Source of the DNA: Sphingomonas endophytica | GTDB lineage: Bacteria > Pseudomonadota > Alphaproteobacteria > Sphingomonadales > Sphingomonadaceae | DNA: 64,000 bases | Assembly: GCF_001476895.1 (NCBI RefSeq) | Contig: NZ_LDTB01000010.1 | Span: forward strand, 62,001 to 126,000 | Reading direction: 5' to 3' | In this document: in pieces, positions 8,191 to 17,986 of the stretch | Position numbering within the stretch: the stretch's first letter is position 1 | Layout of the letters: every line of letters starts with the position of its first letter | Program-made: the position numbers and the translations under genes | The notes under the pieces: generated by a model | Told to the model about the DNA's origin: nothing | The model's database searches: none | Seen by the model: the letters and a program-made list of their open reading frames with translations, nothing else

Positions 8191-11058
8191 TCAGAAGATC
8201 GCGTAGGTCAGGTTCAGCATGAAGTTGCGACCGAACTGTTCGTTGCGCAGGAACAGCCCCGTCTCCGAGTCCGAATAGGTATCGCGCGCGTTGGTCAGGT
8301 TCATCGCCTGCAACGACACGCGCAGTCCCTTGAGGTAACGGATGTCGGTGCCCGCGAAGTCATAACCGATCTGCGCATCGACCAGCGTCTGGCCGCTGCG
8401 GTTGAGCGGGGCGATCGTGTTGCTGCCGCCGCGATCTTCCGACACCCACTTCGAGCGGCTGTTGGCCGACACGCGCGCCGAGAAGCCGTACTTCTCGAAA
8501 TAGGCGGTTCCCTGGAACACCCGCGCCGACAGGCCGGGGATGTCCTGACCATTGTCCAGCCCGCCGTCGGTCAGCGCCGCCGCGCCGGTCAGGCCGAAGC
8601 CGTCGAGCGCACCGGTCAGGATGCGCAACGGGAACGAGCCCTGAAGCTCGATACCCTTCACCTCGCCGCGCAGGCCGCCGCGATAGGTGGTGTCGACGCC
8701 CAGGAACGTGGCGGGCGTATAGACCGTCTGCCCGTCGCTGCTGACCGCCTGGTGATAACCGGGGATGTAGAACTGGCGATAATCGCGGATCGTGCTGCTC
8801 TGGATATTCCAGTTCACCAGCTTCTTGTAGAAGCCCGAGGCCGACACGAACCCGTCCGGGGCGAAATAGAATTCGTAGGACAGGTCGAGCTGGTTGGCCT
8901 CATACGGCCGCAGGCGTGCGTTGCCGCCGGTGGACAGCCACGGCCCACGCGCCGGATCGGTGCTGGTCACTTCCGCCACGTTGTTGCGGAACTTCACCGA
9001 CGACCCCGGATTCAGGAAGTCGATGCGCGGGCGGCTGACCACCTTCGACGCGGCGAAACGCACCGTATGGCCGTTCCCCAGGTCGAAGTTCAGGTTCATG
9101 CTCGGCAGCACGCGGGTATATTTGGCGCCATCCGCGATCGGCGTCGCCTGCACGCGCAGGTTCGGGCCGACCAGCGAGGTGAAGCCGGTGCCGCGTTGGT
9201 CGGTGATCAGCGCCTGCACGCCGACGTTACCGAACATGCGCACCGCATCGGTCGTGACCTCGAAGTCGGCCTTGATCGACGGCTGCCACACCTTCTCGCG
9301 GATCGCATAGGTGTCGCCCAGACGATCCGGCTCCAGCGCGCCCGCGTCCCAGCGGCGATAGAAGTCGCTGTTGATCAGGCCCAGCGCGTCATAGGCGACG
9401 ACATTGCCCAGCCCCGCCCAGCCGAGATCGGCGACGCCGCGCCGCGCGTTCTCGGGGATCGGACCGTCCGACGGATAGGTCTGCGCGGTCAGGAAGAAGC
9501 CCTGATTGGTCTTCGACTTCTTGTGATCGGAATAGCGCAGCGCGACGCTGATCGACTTCAGCACGCTGTCGTCGAAGCGATAGTTCGCCTGCAGCCGTGC
9601 CGCGTTCAGGAATTCGTCGAACAGTGCGGAGTTGACGAAGCCGTCCTGCGCCTGCGCGAACCCGATCCCGGCCGCGCGCGCGGCGGGCGTGTCCAGTTCG
9701 GTGATCGGCGCCAGGCTGCCGCCCCACGATTGCGGCCCGGCCAGCTTCACCACGCCGTAATTGTCGAACGACTGGCTGTTATTCGAGAACATAAGCCCGC
9801 GGTCGGTGTAGTTCCACTGACGGATCGTGTTCGGCCCCTGCGACTTCAGGCCCGCACGGCCCAGCCCCGAATAGCTCTCGCCACGCGTATCGTTCTTGCT
9901 GCTCTCGGAATGCGAGACGTCGAGCGTCAGGTCGAGGTTGGAGGTGGCGGCATAATCGAAATTGCCGCCGACGACGAACAATTTGCCCTGCTTGTCGAGC
10001 GGATCGCTGCGCAGCACCGAATTATAGCCGGTGGTGCGCGCCGACGTGACGAGGTTGCCGCTCGATCCCAGCACGCCGCTGCCGTTCGAGGCGACCGGCA
10101 ACTGCTCGATGAAGCCGCGCGAAATGCCCTTGTCGGAGAAGTCGATGTACAGCGCATCGGCGGTGGCGGTGAACTTCTCGTCGGGGCGCCATTGCAGCAC
10201 GCCCGCGATCGTGTTGCGCTTCAGCACGCGCGAGCGCGCCGCCGCCTCGTACCCCGACACCACGTCCTTGCCCGCGTTCGGGCCGGACGTGATCGCGCCG
10301 TCGTCATAGCCCCAGACGCTGGAGAACTGGTTCTGCACCGGCGACGAGGTGGTCGCGGCGGTCAGCGCGACGCCGATCGTGTCGTTGGCGAACTTGTCGC
10401 TGAACGACAGCGCGACGCGATAGCCGCGGTTGCTGAAATCGGGGTTGCGCGACGGCTGGCCGTTCTGCTCGACGCTGCCGTTGACGATCAGCGCGCGCTT
10501 GCGCTCCAGCGGACGGACGGTGCGGATGTCGACGGTGCCGCCGACGCCCATCGCGGTCAGCCCGGCGTCGGGCGTCTTGTAGACGACCGCGCTGCCGACG
10601 ATCTCGGCGGGATACAGGTCATATTCGACGCCGCGATTGTCGCCGATGCCGATCAGTTCGCGGCCGTTGAGCGTGGTGCCGACGAAGTCCTCGCGGAAGC
10701 CGCGCACCGAAATGCCGCTGATCCGGCCCGAGCGGCGCTCGCCCGCCAGACCGGCGAGGCGACCCAGCGAGTCGGCGACGCTCGACTGCGGCAGCTTGCC
10801 GATATCCTCGGCGGAAACCGCCTCGACGACCGAGGTGCTGTTCTTCTTGATCGCCTGCGCGCGCTCCAGGCTGGCGCGCAGGCCGGTCACGATGATGTCC
10901 TGCGGCGCCGACGCATCCTGGTCGACCGAGGGCGCGACGGCGGGATCGGTGGCGGGCGCGGGTTCGGGGACGACATTGGTCTGCGCGAGCGCCGCGCCGC
11001 TTGCGAACAGCGCGAAGGCGGCGGTCGAGCAAGCGAGCAGGTGACGTGTCGTGGTCAT
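8191..11058 (-). CDS. TonB-dependent outer-membrane receptor (probable maltodextrin/alpha-glucan type)
   Basis: 955 aa with a signal peptide ending ASGAALAQ, a Pro/Ala-rich lead, a TonB-box-like IIVTGLRASLERAQ, a plug domain (EAVSAEDIGKLPQSSVADSLGRLAGL, ISVRGFREDFVGTTLNGRE) and a beta-barrel ending in LNLTYAIF with terminal Phe. It would take up a large substrate across the outer membrane using TonB-ExbBD energy. The divergent GH13 enzyme, a shared LacI-type operator and the halogenase-like genes downstream suggest maltodextrin-like sugars, as known for the malA region of Caulobacter. Substrate is inferred from context only. Confidence 0.9.
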   Translation of the reverse strand: MTTTRHLLACSTAAFALFASGAALAQTNVVPEPAPATDPAVAPSVDQDASAPQDIIVTGLRASLERAQAIKKNSTSVVEAVSAEDIGKLPQSSVADSLGRLAGLAGERRSGRISGISVRGFREDFVGTTLNGRELIGIGDNRGVEYDLYPAEIVGSAVVYKTPDAGLTAMGVGGTVDIRTVRPLERKRALIVNGSVEQNGQPSRNPDFSNRGYRVALSFSDKFANDTIGVALTAATTSSPVQNQFSSVWGYDDGAITSGPNAGKDVVSGYEAAARSRVLKRNTIAGVLQWRPDEKFTATADALYIDFSDKGISRGFIEQLPVASNGSGVLGSSGNLVTSARTTGYNSVLRSDPLDKQGKLFVVGGNFDYAATSNLDLTLDVSHSESSKNDTRGESYSGLGRAGLKSQGPNTIRQWNYTDRGLMFSNNSQSFDNYGVVKLAGPQSWGGSLAPITELDTPAARAAGIGFAQAQDGFVNSALFDEFLNAARLQANYRFDDSVLKSISVALRYSDHKKSKTNQGFFLTAQTYPSDGPIPENARRGVADLGWAGLGNVVAYDALGLINSDFYRRWDAGALEPDRLGDTYAIREKVWQPSIKADFEVTTDAVRMFGNVGVQALITDQRGTGFTSLVGPNLRVQATPIADGAKYTRVLPSMNLNFDLGNGHTVRFAASKVVSRPRIDFLNPGSSVKFRNNVAEVTSTDPARGPWLSTGGNARLRPYEANQLDLSYEFYFAPDGFVSASGFYKKLVNWNIQSSTIRDYRQFYIPGYHQAVSSDGQTVYTPATFLGVDTTYRGGLRGEVKGIELQGSFPLRILTGALDGFGLTGAAALTDGGLDNGQDIPGLSARVFQGTAYFEKYGFSARVSANSRSKWVSEDRGGSNTIAPLNRSGQTLVDAQIGYDFAGTDIRYLKGLRVSLQAMNLTNARDTYSDSETGLFLRNEQFGRNFMLNLTYAIF

Positions 11059-11221
11059 CGCGGAAAAATCCCCTCCCAGTGACGGGCCCGGCGTTATTGC
11101 CGTAGCGTCAAGTAATGCGAATCAGATAACGATCTACGCAATCGTTTGCAATCGTCAAATTTGCCGTTATCGTTCCTATTTGAACGAGATGGCCCGGCGC
11201 CGCCTAGAGAGGATGCAGTCC
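11059..11221. promoter_or_regulatory. Divergent promoter region, TonB receptor / GH13 gene
   Basis: This gap is AT-richer than the flanks and separates two divergent genes of likely common function. It carries the LacI-type palindrome listed separately. No LacI-family regulator gene lies in the window, so the regulator would be encoded elsewhere. Confidence 0.6.
11137..11150. promoter_or_regulatory. LacI-family operator candidate
   Basis: CGCAATCGTTTGCA contains GCAA-N-CG-N-TTGC, the core shared by LacI/GalR-family operators such as those of PurR and CcpA. It sits roughly midway between the receptor start (about 80 bases away) and the GH13 start (about 75 bases), so one repressor could control both directions. 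Seen in sequence; regulation is inferred. Confidence 0.6.
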
Positions 11222-12910
11222 ATGCGAAAGAGCTTGTTGCGATTATCATCGGCGATAGCGCTATCAGTGGTAGCACTGTTGCCAAATTGCGTCAGTGCAC
11301 AGGCACCTGCTGCTGTCAGGGCCGATAAGGTTGCATGGTGGAAACACGCCGTCATCTATGAAATTTACCCGCGCAGTTTTCAGGACACGAACGGCGATGG
11401 CGTGGGCGACCTGCGCGGCATCACGGCACGACTCGATTATCTGAAGTCGCTGGGCGTGGATGCGATCTGGGTGACGCCGTTCTTCCGCTCGCCCAACGCC
11501 GACTTCGGTTATGACGTATCCGACTATACCGCCGTCGATCCGCAATATGGCACGATGGCCGACTGGGACACGCTGGTCGCGGAGGCCAGGAAGCGCGGTA
11601 TCCGCGTGATGGTCGATCTGGTCGTCAACCACAGTTCGGCGGAACATCCGTGGTTCAAGGAATCGCGCAGTTCGCGCACCAATCCCAAGGCGGACTGGTA
11701 CATGTGGCGCGACGGTACGCCCGACACCCCGCCCACCAACTGGCAATCGATCTTCGGCGGGCCGGCATGGACGTGGGATACGACCCGCAAGCAATGGTAT
11801 TACCATATCTTCCTGCCCCAGCAGCCCGATCTCAACTGGTCGAACCCGGGCCTGAGGAAGGCGATGTTCGACGTCGTGCGCTTCTGGCTGGATCACGGCG
11901 CGGCGGGCTTCCGCCTCGATGCGACGCCGTATCTGTTCGAGGATCCGAACTGGCCGCAGGATCCCGATCCGAAGGGCGGCGATCCGGTCTGGCTGAAGCC
12001 CTATAATTCGCAGCTTCCCGGCACCAATCAGGTGCTGCGCGAGATGCGCAGGATCGTCGACGCCTACCCCGGCGATCCGGTGCTGCTGGGCGAATCCTCG
12101 ACCCGCAACATCCAGCAGCTTCGCGCGGTGTACGGGAAGAACAAGGACGAGATCCACCTGCCGATGAACTTCCTGGTCGGCAACATCGACAAGCTCGACG
12201 CCGCCACCTTCAAGCGGCGGTATGACGAGGCGGCGACGCAGCTCGACGGTCTCACCCCGGTCGAATTCTTCAGCAACCACGACCAGTCGCGCCAGTATAG
12301 CGAGTTCGGCGACGGGCGGCACGACGCGCTGATCGGCAAGATGACCGCCGCGCTGACCCTGCTCAACCCGGGCACCGCGCTCCTTTATTACGGGGAAGAG
12401 ATCGGGATGGGCGACATGGACAAGGCGACGCTGGCCAAGGTGCCGCTCGGCCCCAACCGCCCGCGCACCGACGAGCGCGATCGCGCGCGCACCCCGATGC
12501 AATGGAGCGCCGCGCCGCACGCCGGCTTCACCACCGGCACGCCGTGGCTGCCGGTCAACGCGCGCTACACGGTCGCCAATGCCGAGGCGGAGGCGCGCGA
12601 TCCGGCGTCGCTGCTCAACTGGTATCGCCGGCTGATCGCGCTCAGGAAGACCGACCCGGCGTTCCGCGACGGCGCCTATGTGCCGCTGGACAGCGGCAGC
12701 GGCGCCGTCTTCGCCTTCGCGCGCGAGAACAGGGACGGCAGCGGCGCGCTGGTGATGGCCAATACCGGCGCGGCGGCCGCGACGGCGCGACCGACCGGCT
12801 GGACCGGCAAGGCACCGACGTTCGGCACCGCCACCTGCGCCTCGGGGGCGACGGGCGCGGGGATGACGCTGGCGCCTTACGACACCTGCATCATCCGTTA
12901 CCGGCGCTGA
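11222..12910 (+). CDS. Secreted GH13 alpha-glucosidase / alpha-amylase-family enzyme
   Basis: 562 aa. The chosen ATG follows AGAGAGG by nine bases and gives a clean signal peptide (MRKSLLRLSSAIALSV..CVSAQA). The GH13 barrel signatures are complete: VDLVVNHSS, GFRLDA with nucleophile Asp233, LLGESS with acid/base Glu291, and FFSNHDQSR with Asp354. YEIYPRSFQDTNGDGVGDL is typical of the oligo-1,6-/alpha-glucosidase subfamily. It should act in the periplasm or outside, hydrolysing alpha-glucosides. It is divergent from a TonB receptor and likely shares its operator. Transglycosylation (trehalose synthase-like activity) cannot be excluded. Confidence 0.9.
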   Translation: MRKSLLRLSSAIALSVVALLPNCVSAQAPAAVRADKVAWWKHAVIYEIYPRSFQDTNGDGVGDLRGITARLDYLKSLGVDAIWVTPFFRSPNADFGYDVSDYTAVDPQYGTMADWDTLVAEARKRGIRVMVDLVVNHSSAEHPWFKESRSSRTNPKADWYMWRDGTPDTPPTNWQSIFGGPAWTWDTTRKQWYYHIFLPQQPDLNWSNPGLRKAMFDVVRFWLDHGAAGFRLDATPYLFEDPNWPQDPDPKGGDPVWLKPYNSQLPGTNQVLREMRRIVDAYPGDPVLLGESSTRNIQQLRAVYGKNKDEIHLPMNFLVGNIDKLDAATFKRRYDEAATQLDGLTPVEFFSNHDQSRQYSEFGDGRHDALIGKMTAALTLLNPGTALLYYGEEIGMGDMDKATLAKVPLGPNRPRTDERDRARTPMQWSAAPHAGFTTGTPWLPVNARYTVANAEAEARDPASLLNWYRRLIALRKTDPAFRDGAYVPLDSGSGAVFAFARENRDGSGALVMANTGAAAATARPTGWTGKAPTFGTATCASGATGAGMTLAPYDTCIIRYRR

Positions 12911-13767
12911 GCGCGATCGGCCTTCAGCACCGCCACGATCGGGAAATGGTCCGAGGGATAGCGCGCGCCGTCATGCGTGGTCAGCACCGTCGCCGACACG
13001 GGGCGAAAGCCCCGGACCATGATATAGTCGATCCACTTCCCCGGCTCGGGCGTCCCGGTGAAATCGTGGAAGGTGCCGGTCGGGGCCTCCTTCGTCCGCG
13101 CCAGTGCCGAGGCGTCGGTCAGGAACGCGGTCAGCCGGCCGATCGCCGCGCTGTCCGGCGTCGTGTTCAGGTCGCCGGTCAGCACGATCGGCAACCCCTT
13201 CGCGATGCCGGGCAAACGCTCTGCGATCAGCGCGGCGGAGCGGTTGCGCGCCTCGACATCCTCCGCGCCGCGATGCGCGAAATGCGTGTCGGCCATCAGG
13301 AAGCGGAACGGCGTCCGGCCCGTGCCGCCGATCGTCTCGAACACGCCCCATGTCACCATCCGCGGCAGGTTCGCGCCCCAGCTCATCCGGCCCGGCACGT
13401 CGGGCGTCTCGGACAGCCAGAAATCGCCGCTCTTCACCAGCCGCAGCCGGTCGCTGCGATAGAAGATGCCCATATGCTCGCCGTCATGCCCGCCGTCGCG
13501 GTCCCGCCCGAACCAGCGATAGGCGGGCAGGGCGCGCACCACGTCGTCGCCCTGCGTCTTCAGCAGTTCCTGCGTACCGATCAGGTCCGGATCCGCCTCG
13601 CGCACCGTGCGCACGAACACGTCGCGGCGCGCGGACCAGACGTTGGCGCCGTCGGCCGGATTGGCGAAGCGCACGTTGAAGGTCATGACGCGCACGTCCT
13701 GCGCCGGCGCGCCGCTTGCGCCCACCAGTGCCGCTGCCGCCGCGACCACCATCATCAAGCGCTTCAT
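12898..13767 (-). CDS. Secreted endonuclease/exonuclease/phosphatase-family protein
   Basis: 289 aa; start taken at the ATG after AAAGGG, giving the signal peptide MKRLMMVVAAAAALVGASGAPA. EEP-fold metal and catalytic motifs are visible in order: MTFNVRF, GTQELL, FAHRG, LTGDLNTTP, IDYIMV and SDHFPIVA. These exported members are mostly phosphodiesterases or phosphatases of unknown natural substrate. It converges on the GH13 gene with a 13-base overlap, so the two are not co-transcribed. A role in nucleotide or sugar-phosphate scavenging is possible but unsupported. Confidence 0.85.
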   Translation of the reverse strand: MKRLMMVVAAAAALVGASGAPAQDVRVMTFNVRFANPADGANVWSARRDVFVRTVREADPDLIGTQELLKTQGDDVVRALPAYRWFGRDRDGGHDGEHMGIFYRSDRLRLVKSGDFWLSETPDVPGRMSWGANLPRMVTWGVFETIGGTGRTPFRFLMADTHFAHRGAEDVEARNRSAALIAERLPGIAKGLPIVLTGDLNTTPDSAAIGRLTAFLTDASALARTKEAPTGTFHDFTGTPEPGKWIDYIMVRGFRPVSATVLTTHDGARYPSDHFPIVAVLKADRAQRR

Positions 13768-13941
13768 CTGCAACCCTTTCCTGTCCCGCATCCGGTCGTC
13801 TCCCTATCAATGCCGTGGCGCATGAAAAAGCTGCCGTTGGCGCGCGGCAACCAAATCCACGCCCCACGCGCCGGCATTTCCGCGCAAGGGATGACACGCG
13901 CATGACGGACCGGGCGCCGTGCCCGGCATAGAGGTTAGTGG

Positions 13942-14862
13942 ATGTCACCGACGATCGATCACGAACGGCTCACCCATCTCCAGCGGCTGGAGGCCGAGGC
14001 GATCCATATCATGCGCGAGGTGGTGGCCGAGGCGGACAACCCCGTCATGCTCTATTCGGTGGGCAAGGACAGCGCGGTGATGCTGCACCTGGCGCGCAAG
14101 GCATTCTATCCCAGCCCCCCGCCCTTCCCGCTGCTGCATGTCGACACGACATGGAAGTTCCGGGAGATGTACGCCCTGCGCGACCGGATGGCGGCGGAAA
14201 GCGGGATGACGCTGCTGGTCCACCGCAACCCGGAGGCGATCGAGCGCGGGATCAACCCGTTCGACCATGGCGCGCTGCATACCGACATGTGGAAGACCGA
14301 GGGGCTGAAGCAGGCGCTGGACCATCACGGCTTCGACGCGGCGTTCGGCGGCGCGCGCCGCGACGAGGAGAAGAGCCGCGCCAAGGAGCGCATCTTCAGC
14401 TTCCGCACCGCCTCGCACGGCTGGGATCCGAAGAACCAGCGCCCGGAACTCTGGAACCTCTACAACGCGCGCAAGAACAAGGGCGAGAGCATCCGCGTCT
14501 TCCCGATCTCCAACTGGACCGAGCTGGATATCTGGCAATACATCCACCTGAACGACGTGCCGATCGTCCCGCTCTATTTCGCGGCCGAACGCCCGACCGT
14601 GGAGCGCGACGGGATGCTGCTGATGGTCGATGACGATCGCTTCCGCCTGCTGCCCGGCGAACAGCCGGTGATGCGCTCGATCCGCTTCCGCACGCTCGGC
14701 TGCTACCCGCTGACCGGTGCGGTCGAAAGCCGCGCGACCACGCTGCCGCAGGTGATCCAGGAAACGCTGCTGACCACCACCAGCGAGCGACAGGGGCGCG
14801 CGATCGACAAGGATGCCGGCGGCGCGGGGATGGAAGTGAAGAAGCAGCAGGGGTATTTCTGA
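13942..14862 (+). CDS. cysD: Sulfate adenylyltransferase subunit 2
   Basis: 306 aa, full length for CysD. It carries the PP-loop [14 protein letters not shown] and [33 protein letters not shown] and [14 protein letters not shown]. With CysN it makes adenosine 5'-phosphosulfate (APS) from ATP and sulfate in the cytoplasm, the first step of sulfate assimilation. The stop and the start of cysNC share a base (TGATG), so the subunits are translationally coupled. AGAGG precedes the start. This is the first gene of a cysD-cysNC-cysQ operon; sulfate reduction genes are not in view. Confidence 0.97.
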   Translation: MSPTIDHERLTHLQRLEAEAIHIMREVVAEADNPVMLYSVGKDSAVMLHLARKAFYPSPPPFPLLHVDTTWKFREMYALRDRMAAESGMTLLVHRNPEAIERGINPFDHGALHTDMWKTEGLKQALDHHGFDAAFGGARRDEEKSRAKERIFSFRTASHGWDPKNQRPELWNLYNARKNKGESIRVFPISNWTELDIWQYIHLNDVPIVPLYFAAERPTVERDGMLLMVDDDRFRLLPGEQPVMRSIRFRTLGCYPLTGAVESRATTLPQVIQETLLTTTSERQGRAIDKDAGGAGMEVKKQQGYF

Positions 14863-16787
14863 TGAGCGACGCACCTGCTCCCCAGTCGGCTTACGTCGTC
14901 GACGAACTGGTCGCGCGCGACATCGACGCCTATCTCGACAGCCACCAGCACAAGACGATGCTGCGCTTCATCACCTGCGGATCGGTGGACGACGGCAAGT
15001 CGACGCTGATCGGGCGGCTGCTGTACGATTCGAAGATGATCTTCGAGGATCAGCTCGCCGCGCTGGAAAGCGATTCGCGCCGGCAGGGAACGCAGGGTGG
15101 CGAGATCGACTTCGCGCTGCTGGTCGACGGCCTCGCCGCCGAGCGCGAACAGGGGATCACGATCGACGTCGCCTATCGCTTCTTCAATACCGAGAAGCGC
15201 AAGTTCATCGTCGCCGACTGCCCCGGCCACGAACAATATACGCGCAACATGGTCACGGGCGCCTCGACCGCCGACCTGGCGGTGATCCTGATCGACGCGC
15301 GCAAGGGCGTGCTGACGCAGACGCGGCGGCACAGCTACCTCTGCCACCTGATCGGCATCCGCAACATCGTGCTGGCGGTCAACAAGATGGATCTGGTCGA
15401 TTACGATCAGGGGACGTTCGACGCGATCGTGGCGGATTACACCGCCTTCGCGCGGTCGATCGGGATCGAGACGTTCACCGCGCTGCCGATCTCGGGCTTC
15501 AAGGGCGACAATATCACCACGCGCTCGCCGAACATGCCGTGGTACGCCGGGCCGACACTGGTCGAGCATCTGGAAACCGTCGAGGTGCTGTCGTCGGTCG
15601 ATGCTGACAAGCCGTTCCGGATGCCGGTGCAATGGGTCAACCGCCCGCACCTCGACTTTCGCGGCTTCTCCGGCCTGATCGCGACCGGGCGCGTCGCGGT
15701 CGGCGATGCGGTGCGCGTGCTGCCGTCGGGCAAGACCTCCACCATCACCCGGATCGTGACGCTCGACGGCGATCTGGACCGGGCGGTCGCCGGCCAGTCG
15801 GTGACGCTCTGCTTCGCCGACGAGATCGACTGTTCGCGCGGCGACGTGATCGCCACCGCCGATCGCCCGCCGCAGGCCGCCGACCAGTTCGAGGCGACGC
15901 TGGTATGGCTGGCCGACGACGCGCTGCGCGTCGGTCGCGGCTATTGGCTGAAACTGGCGACGCAGACCGTCTCGGTCACGGTCCAGCAGCCCAAGTACGT
16001 CGTCAACGTCAACACGCTCGAACAGCTCGCCGCCAAGACGCTCGATCTCAATGCGATCGGCGTCGCGGAACTGACCACCGACCGGCCGATCGTGTTCGAG
16101 CCCTATGACGACAATCGCACGCTCGGCGGCTTCATCCTGATCGACAAGCTGACCAACGCCACGGTGGCGGCGGGAATGCTGCATTTCAGCCTGCGCCGCG
16201 CGCAGAACGTCCACTGGCAGGCGGTCGATGTCGGGCGCGAGGCGCATGCCGCGCTGAAGGAGCAGAAGCCGGCGGTGCTCTGGTTCACGGGCCTGTCCGG
16301 CTCGGGCAAGTCGACGATCGCCAATCTGGTCGAGAAGAAGCTGCACGCGTTGGGGCGGCACACTTTCCTGCTCGACGGCGACAACGTCCGCCACGGGCTG
16401 AACAAGGACCTGGGCTTTACCGAGGCCGACCGGATCGAGAACATCCGCCGCGTCGGCGAGGTGGCGAAGCTGATGACCGATGCCGGGCTGATCGTGCTGA
16501 CCGCCTTCATCAGCCCGTTCCGCGCCGAGCGCGAGATGGTGCGCGCGATGCTGCCGCAGGGCGAGTTCGTCGAGGTGTTCGTCGACACGCCGTTCGAGGA
16601 GGCCGAGCGCCGCGACGTGAAGGGTCTCTACAAGAAGGCGCGCGCCGGGCTGCTCAAGAATTTCACCGGCATCGACAGCCCCTATGAACGCCCCGAACGG
16701 CCCGAGGTGCGGATCGACACCACCGCCGTCTCGCCCGAACAGGCGGCGGAGCGGATCGTCGACCTGTTGCTCGGCGAGCGGCGATGA
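14862..16787 (+). CDS. cysNC: Bifunctional sulfate adenylyltransferase subunit 1 / APS kinase
   Basis: 641 aa, a fusion. The first about 440 residues are CysN, a GTPase with GSVDDGKST (40-48), [12 protein letters not shown] and NKMD, followed by the EF-Tu-like barrels. The last about 180 are CysC with P-loop GLSGSGKST near 477-485 and [15 protein letters not shown]. It drives APS synthesis by GTP hydrolysis and then phosphorylates APS to PAPS. The NC fusion is usual in many Alphaproteobacteria. It overlaps cysD by one base and cysQ by four. Confidence 0.97.
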   Translation: MSDAPAPQSAYVVDELVARDIDAYLDSHQHKTMLRFITCGSVDDGKSTLIGRLLYDSKMIFEDQLAALESDSRRQGTQGGEIDFALLVDGLAAEREQGITIDVAYRFFNTEKRKFIVADCPGHEQYTRNMVTGASTADLAVILIDARKGVLTQTRRHSYLCHLIGIRNIVLAVNKMDLVDYDQGTFDAIVADYTAFARSIGIETFTALPISGFKGDNITTRSPNMPWYAGPTLVEHLETVEVLSSVDADKPFRMPVQWVNRPHLDFRGFSGLIATGRVAVGDAVRVLPSGKTSTITRIVTLDGDLDRAVAGQSVTLCFADEIDCSRGDVIATADRPPQAADQFEATLVWLADDALRVGRGYWLKLATQTVSVTVQQPKYVVNVNTLEQLAAKTLDLNAIGVAELTTDRPIVFEPYDDNRTLGGFILIDKLTNATVAAGMLHFSLRRAQNVHWQAVDVGREAHAALKEQKPAVLWFTGLSGSGKSTIANLVEKKLHALGRHTFLLDGDNVRHGLNKDLGFTEADRIENIRRVGEVAKLMTDAGLIVLTAFISPFRAEREMVRAMLPQGEFVEVFVDTPFEEAERRDVKGLYKKARAGLLKNFTGIDSPYERPERPEVRIDTTAVSPEQAAERIVDLLLGERR

Positions 16788-17542
16788 CCGACGCGGAGCT
16801 GGCCGCACAGCTCGCCGACACCGCCGGACGGCTGCTGCGCACGGTGCGCGACAGCATGATGCTGGGCCGCGCGACACTGGGCGGCGCGGGCGATGCGGTC
16901 GCCAACCAGTTCCTGGTCCGGGCGCTGCGCGAACAACGCCCGGCCGATGCCGTGTTGTCGGAGGAGGAATGCGACGATCAGGCGCGGCTCTCGCATGAGC
17001 GGGTGTGGATCGTCGATCCGGTCGACGGCACCCGCGAATATGGCGAGTGCCGCGCCGACTGGGCGGTGCATGTCGGCCTGGCGATCGGCGGCGTGCCTGT
17101 GACGGGCGCGGTCGCCTTGCCCGATGCGCGCGGCGGCATCGTGCTGCGCAGCGACACGCCCGTGCCGCTGCCCCCTGCTCCGGCGACGTTGCGCATGGTC
17201 GTCAGCCGTACCCGACCCGCGCCGGAGGCGGTGGCGGTGGCGACGGCGATCGGGGCGGAACTCGTGCCGATGGGCAGCGCTGGCGCCAAGGCGATGAGCA
17301 TCATCCTGGGCGACGCCGACATCTATCTGCATTCCGGTGGGCAGTATGAGTGGGACAGCTGCGCCCCCGCCGCCGTCGCGCTGGCGCACGGGTTGCACGC
17401 CAGTCGTATCGACGGATCGCCGCTCGTCTATAATCAGGCCGATACCTACATGCCCGACCTGCTGATCTGCCGGCACGACCATGTCGCGCTGGTACGCGAC
17501 GCGCTCGCCGCTCAGGCGAAGTCGCCCAGCTCCTCCGCCTGA
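16784..17542 (+). CDS. cysQ: 3'(2'),5'-bisphosphate nucleotidase (CysQ type)
   Basis: 252 aa of the inositol-monophosphatase superfamily: the acidic SEEECDD, the metal motif [12 protein letters not shown] and the C-terminal [19 protein letters not shown]. CysQ removes 3'-phosphoadenosine 5'-phosphate (PAP), the by-product of PAPS reduction, or controls the PAPS pool. The four-base overlap with cysNC fits that role exactly. Inositol-phosphatase activity would be the alternative for this superfamily, but the operon makes CysQ the better call. Confidence 0.92.
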   Translation: MTDAELAAQLADTAGRLLRTVRDSMMLGRATLGGAGDAVANQFLVRALREQRPADAVLSEEECDDQARLSHERVWIVDPVDGTREYGECRADWAVHVGLAIGGVPVTGAVALPDARGGIVLRSDTPVPLPPAPATLRMVVSRTRPAPEAVAVATAIGAELVPMGSAGAKAMSIILGDADIYLHSGGQYEWDSCAPAAVALAHGLHASRIDGSPLVYNQADTYMPDLLICRHDHVALVRDALAAQAKSPSSSA

Positions 17543-17616
17543 TCGTCGGGCAGTTCGGCCGGTGGGTGATCGCGATCATCGTCGACGGGCGGATCGGTCG
17601 GGTCGATGAGGGTCAT
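17512..17616 (-). CDS. Small acidic protein, 34 aa
   Basis: A 34-codon reading frame rich in Asp, Glu and Pro (MTLIDPTDPPVDDD at the start, EELGDFA at the end). AGGAG stands eight bases before the ATG. Its last 31 bases run antisense to the end of cysQ. The strong ribosome binding site and the low-complexity acidic composition, unlike chance frames in this GC-rich DNA, argue that it is real. No function can be proposed. Confidence 0.5.
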   Translation of the reverse strand: MTLIDPTDPPVDDDRDHPPAELPDDQAEELGDFA

Positions 17617-17986
17617 GGGCGTCGCTCCTGTCTGCTGCGCCCCGCACCAGCGCATCGCGCGCCGCGTCGATCCCTCGTCTCCCGTCATGCCGGACCCGTT
17701 CCGGCATCCACCGTACCGCCGGCCTACATATCATGGCTCGCACGGAACGGTGCTTCCCGGAACCGGGCGAAACCGCTGCAAGGGGCCGGAGCGTGGCGCG
17801 AACATTCGCCACCCCGGACGGGTTCCGGTGTCCATGATGCCGCGCAGGCCATCCCCTTGTTCTCATCCACACCACCGGAAACCGGCGTCATCCCGGCGAA
17901 CGCCGGGGCGGCGACCCCGGATGCCGTTCGCGGCGATCTGGTGAAAGGGAGTTGCCTTCGCCGCCGCGCACGGTAGCGCAAGCGCC
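17617..17986. repeat. Gene-free gap with clustered short GC-rich inverted repeats
   Basis: About 370 bases without a convincing gene. It holds several short palindromes: ATGCCGGACCCGTTCCGGCAT around 17686-17706, CCGG-centred repeats near 17811-17832 and TCCCGGCGAACGCCGGGG near 17890. These resemble the dispersed intergenic repeats of sphingomonads, and the last is related to the repeat at 8058-8161. Reading frames across it consist only of translated repeat. The promoter of the MFS gene presumably lies at its right end. Confidence 0.55.

Noticed and set aside
7978..11082. Plus-strand frame of about 1030 codons
   Set aside because: Antisense of the TonB receptor, whose signal peptide, plug and barrel end are unmistakable.
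5029..12910. Halogenated natural product gene cluster
   Set aside because: No synthase, tryptophan-modifying or export genes accompany the two halogenase-like proteins. The neighbours point to sugar use.
17606..17944. Plus-strand frame across the gap after cysQ
   Set aside because: Its sequence is translated intergenic repeat (PDPFRHP, SSRRTPGRRP types), with no good start.
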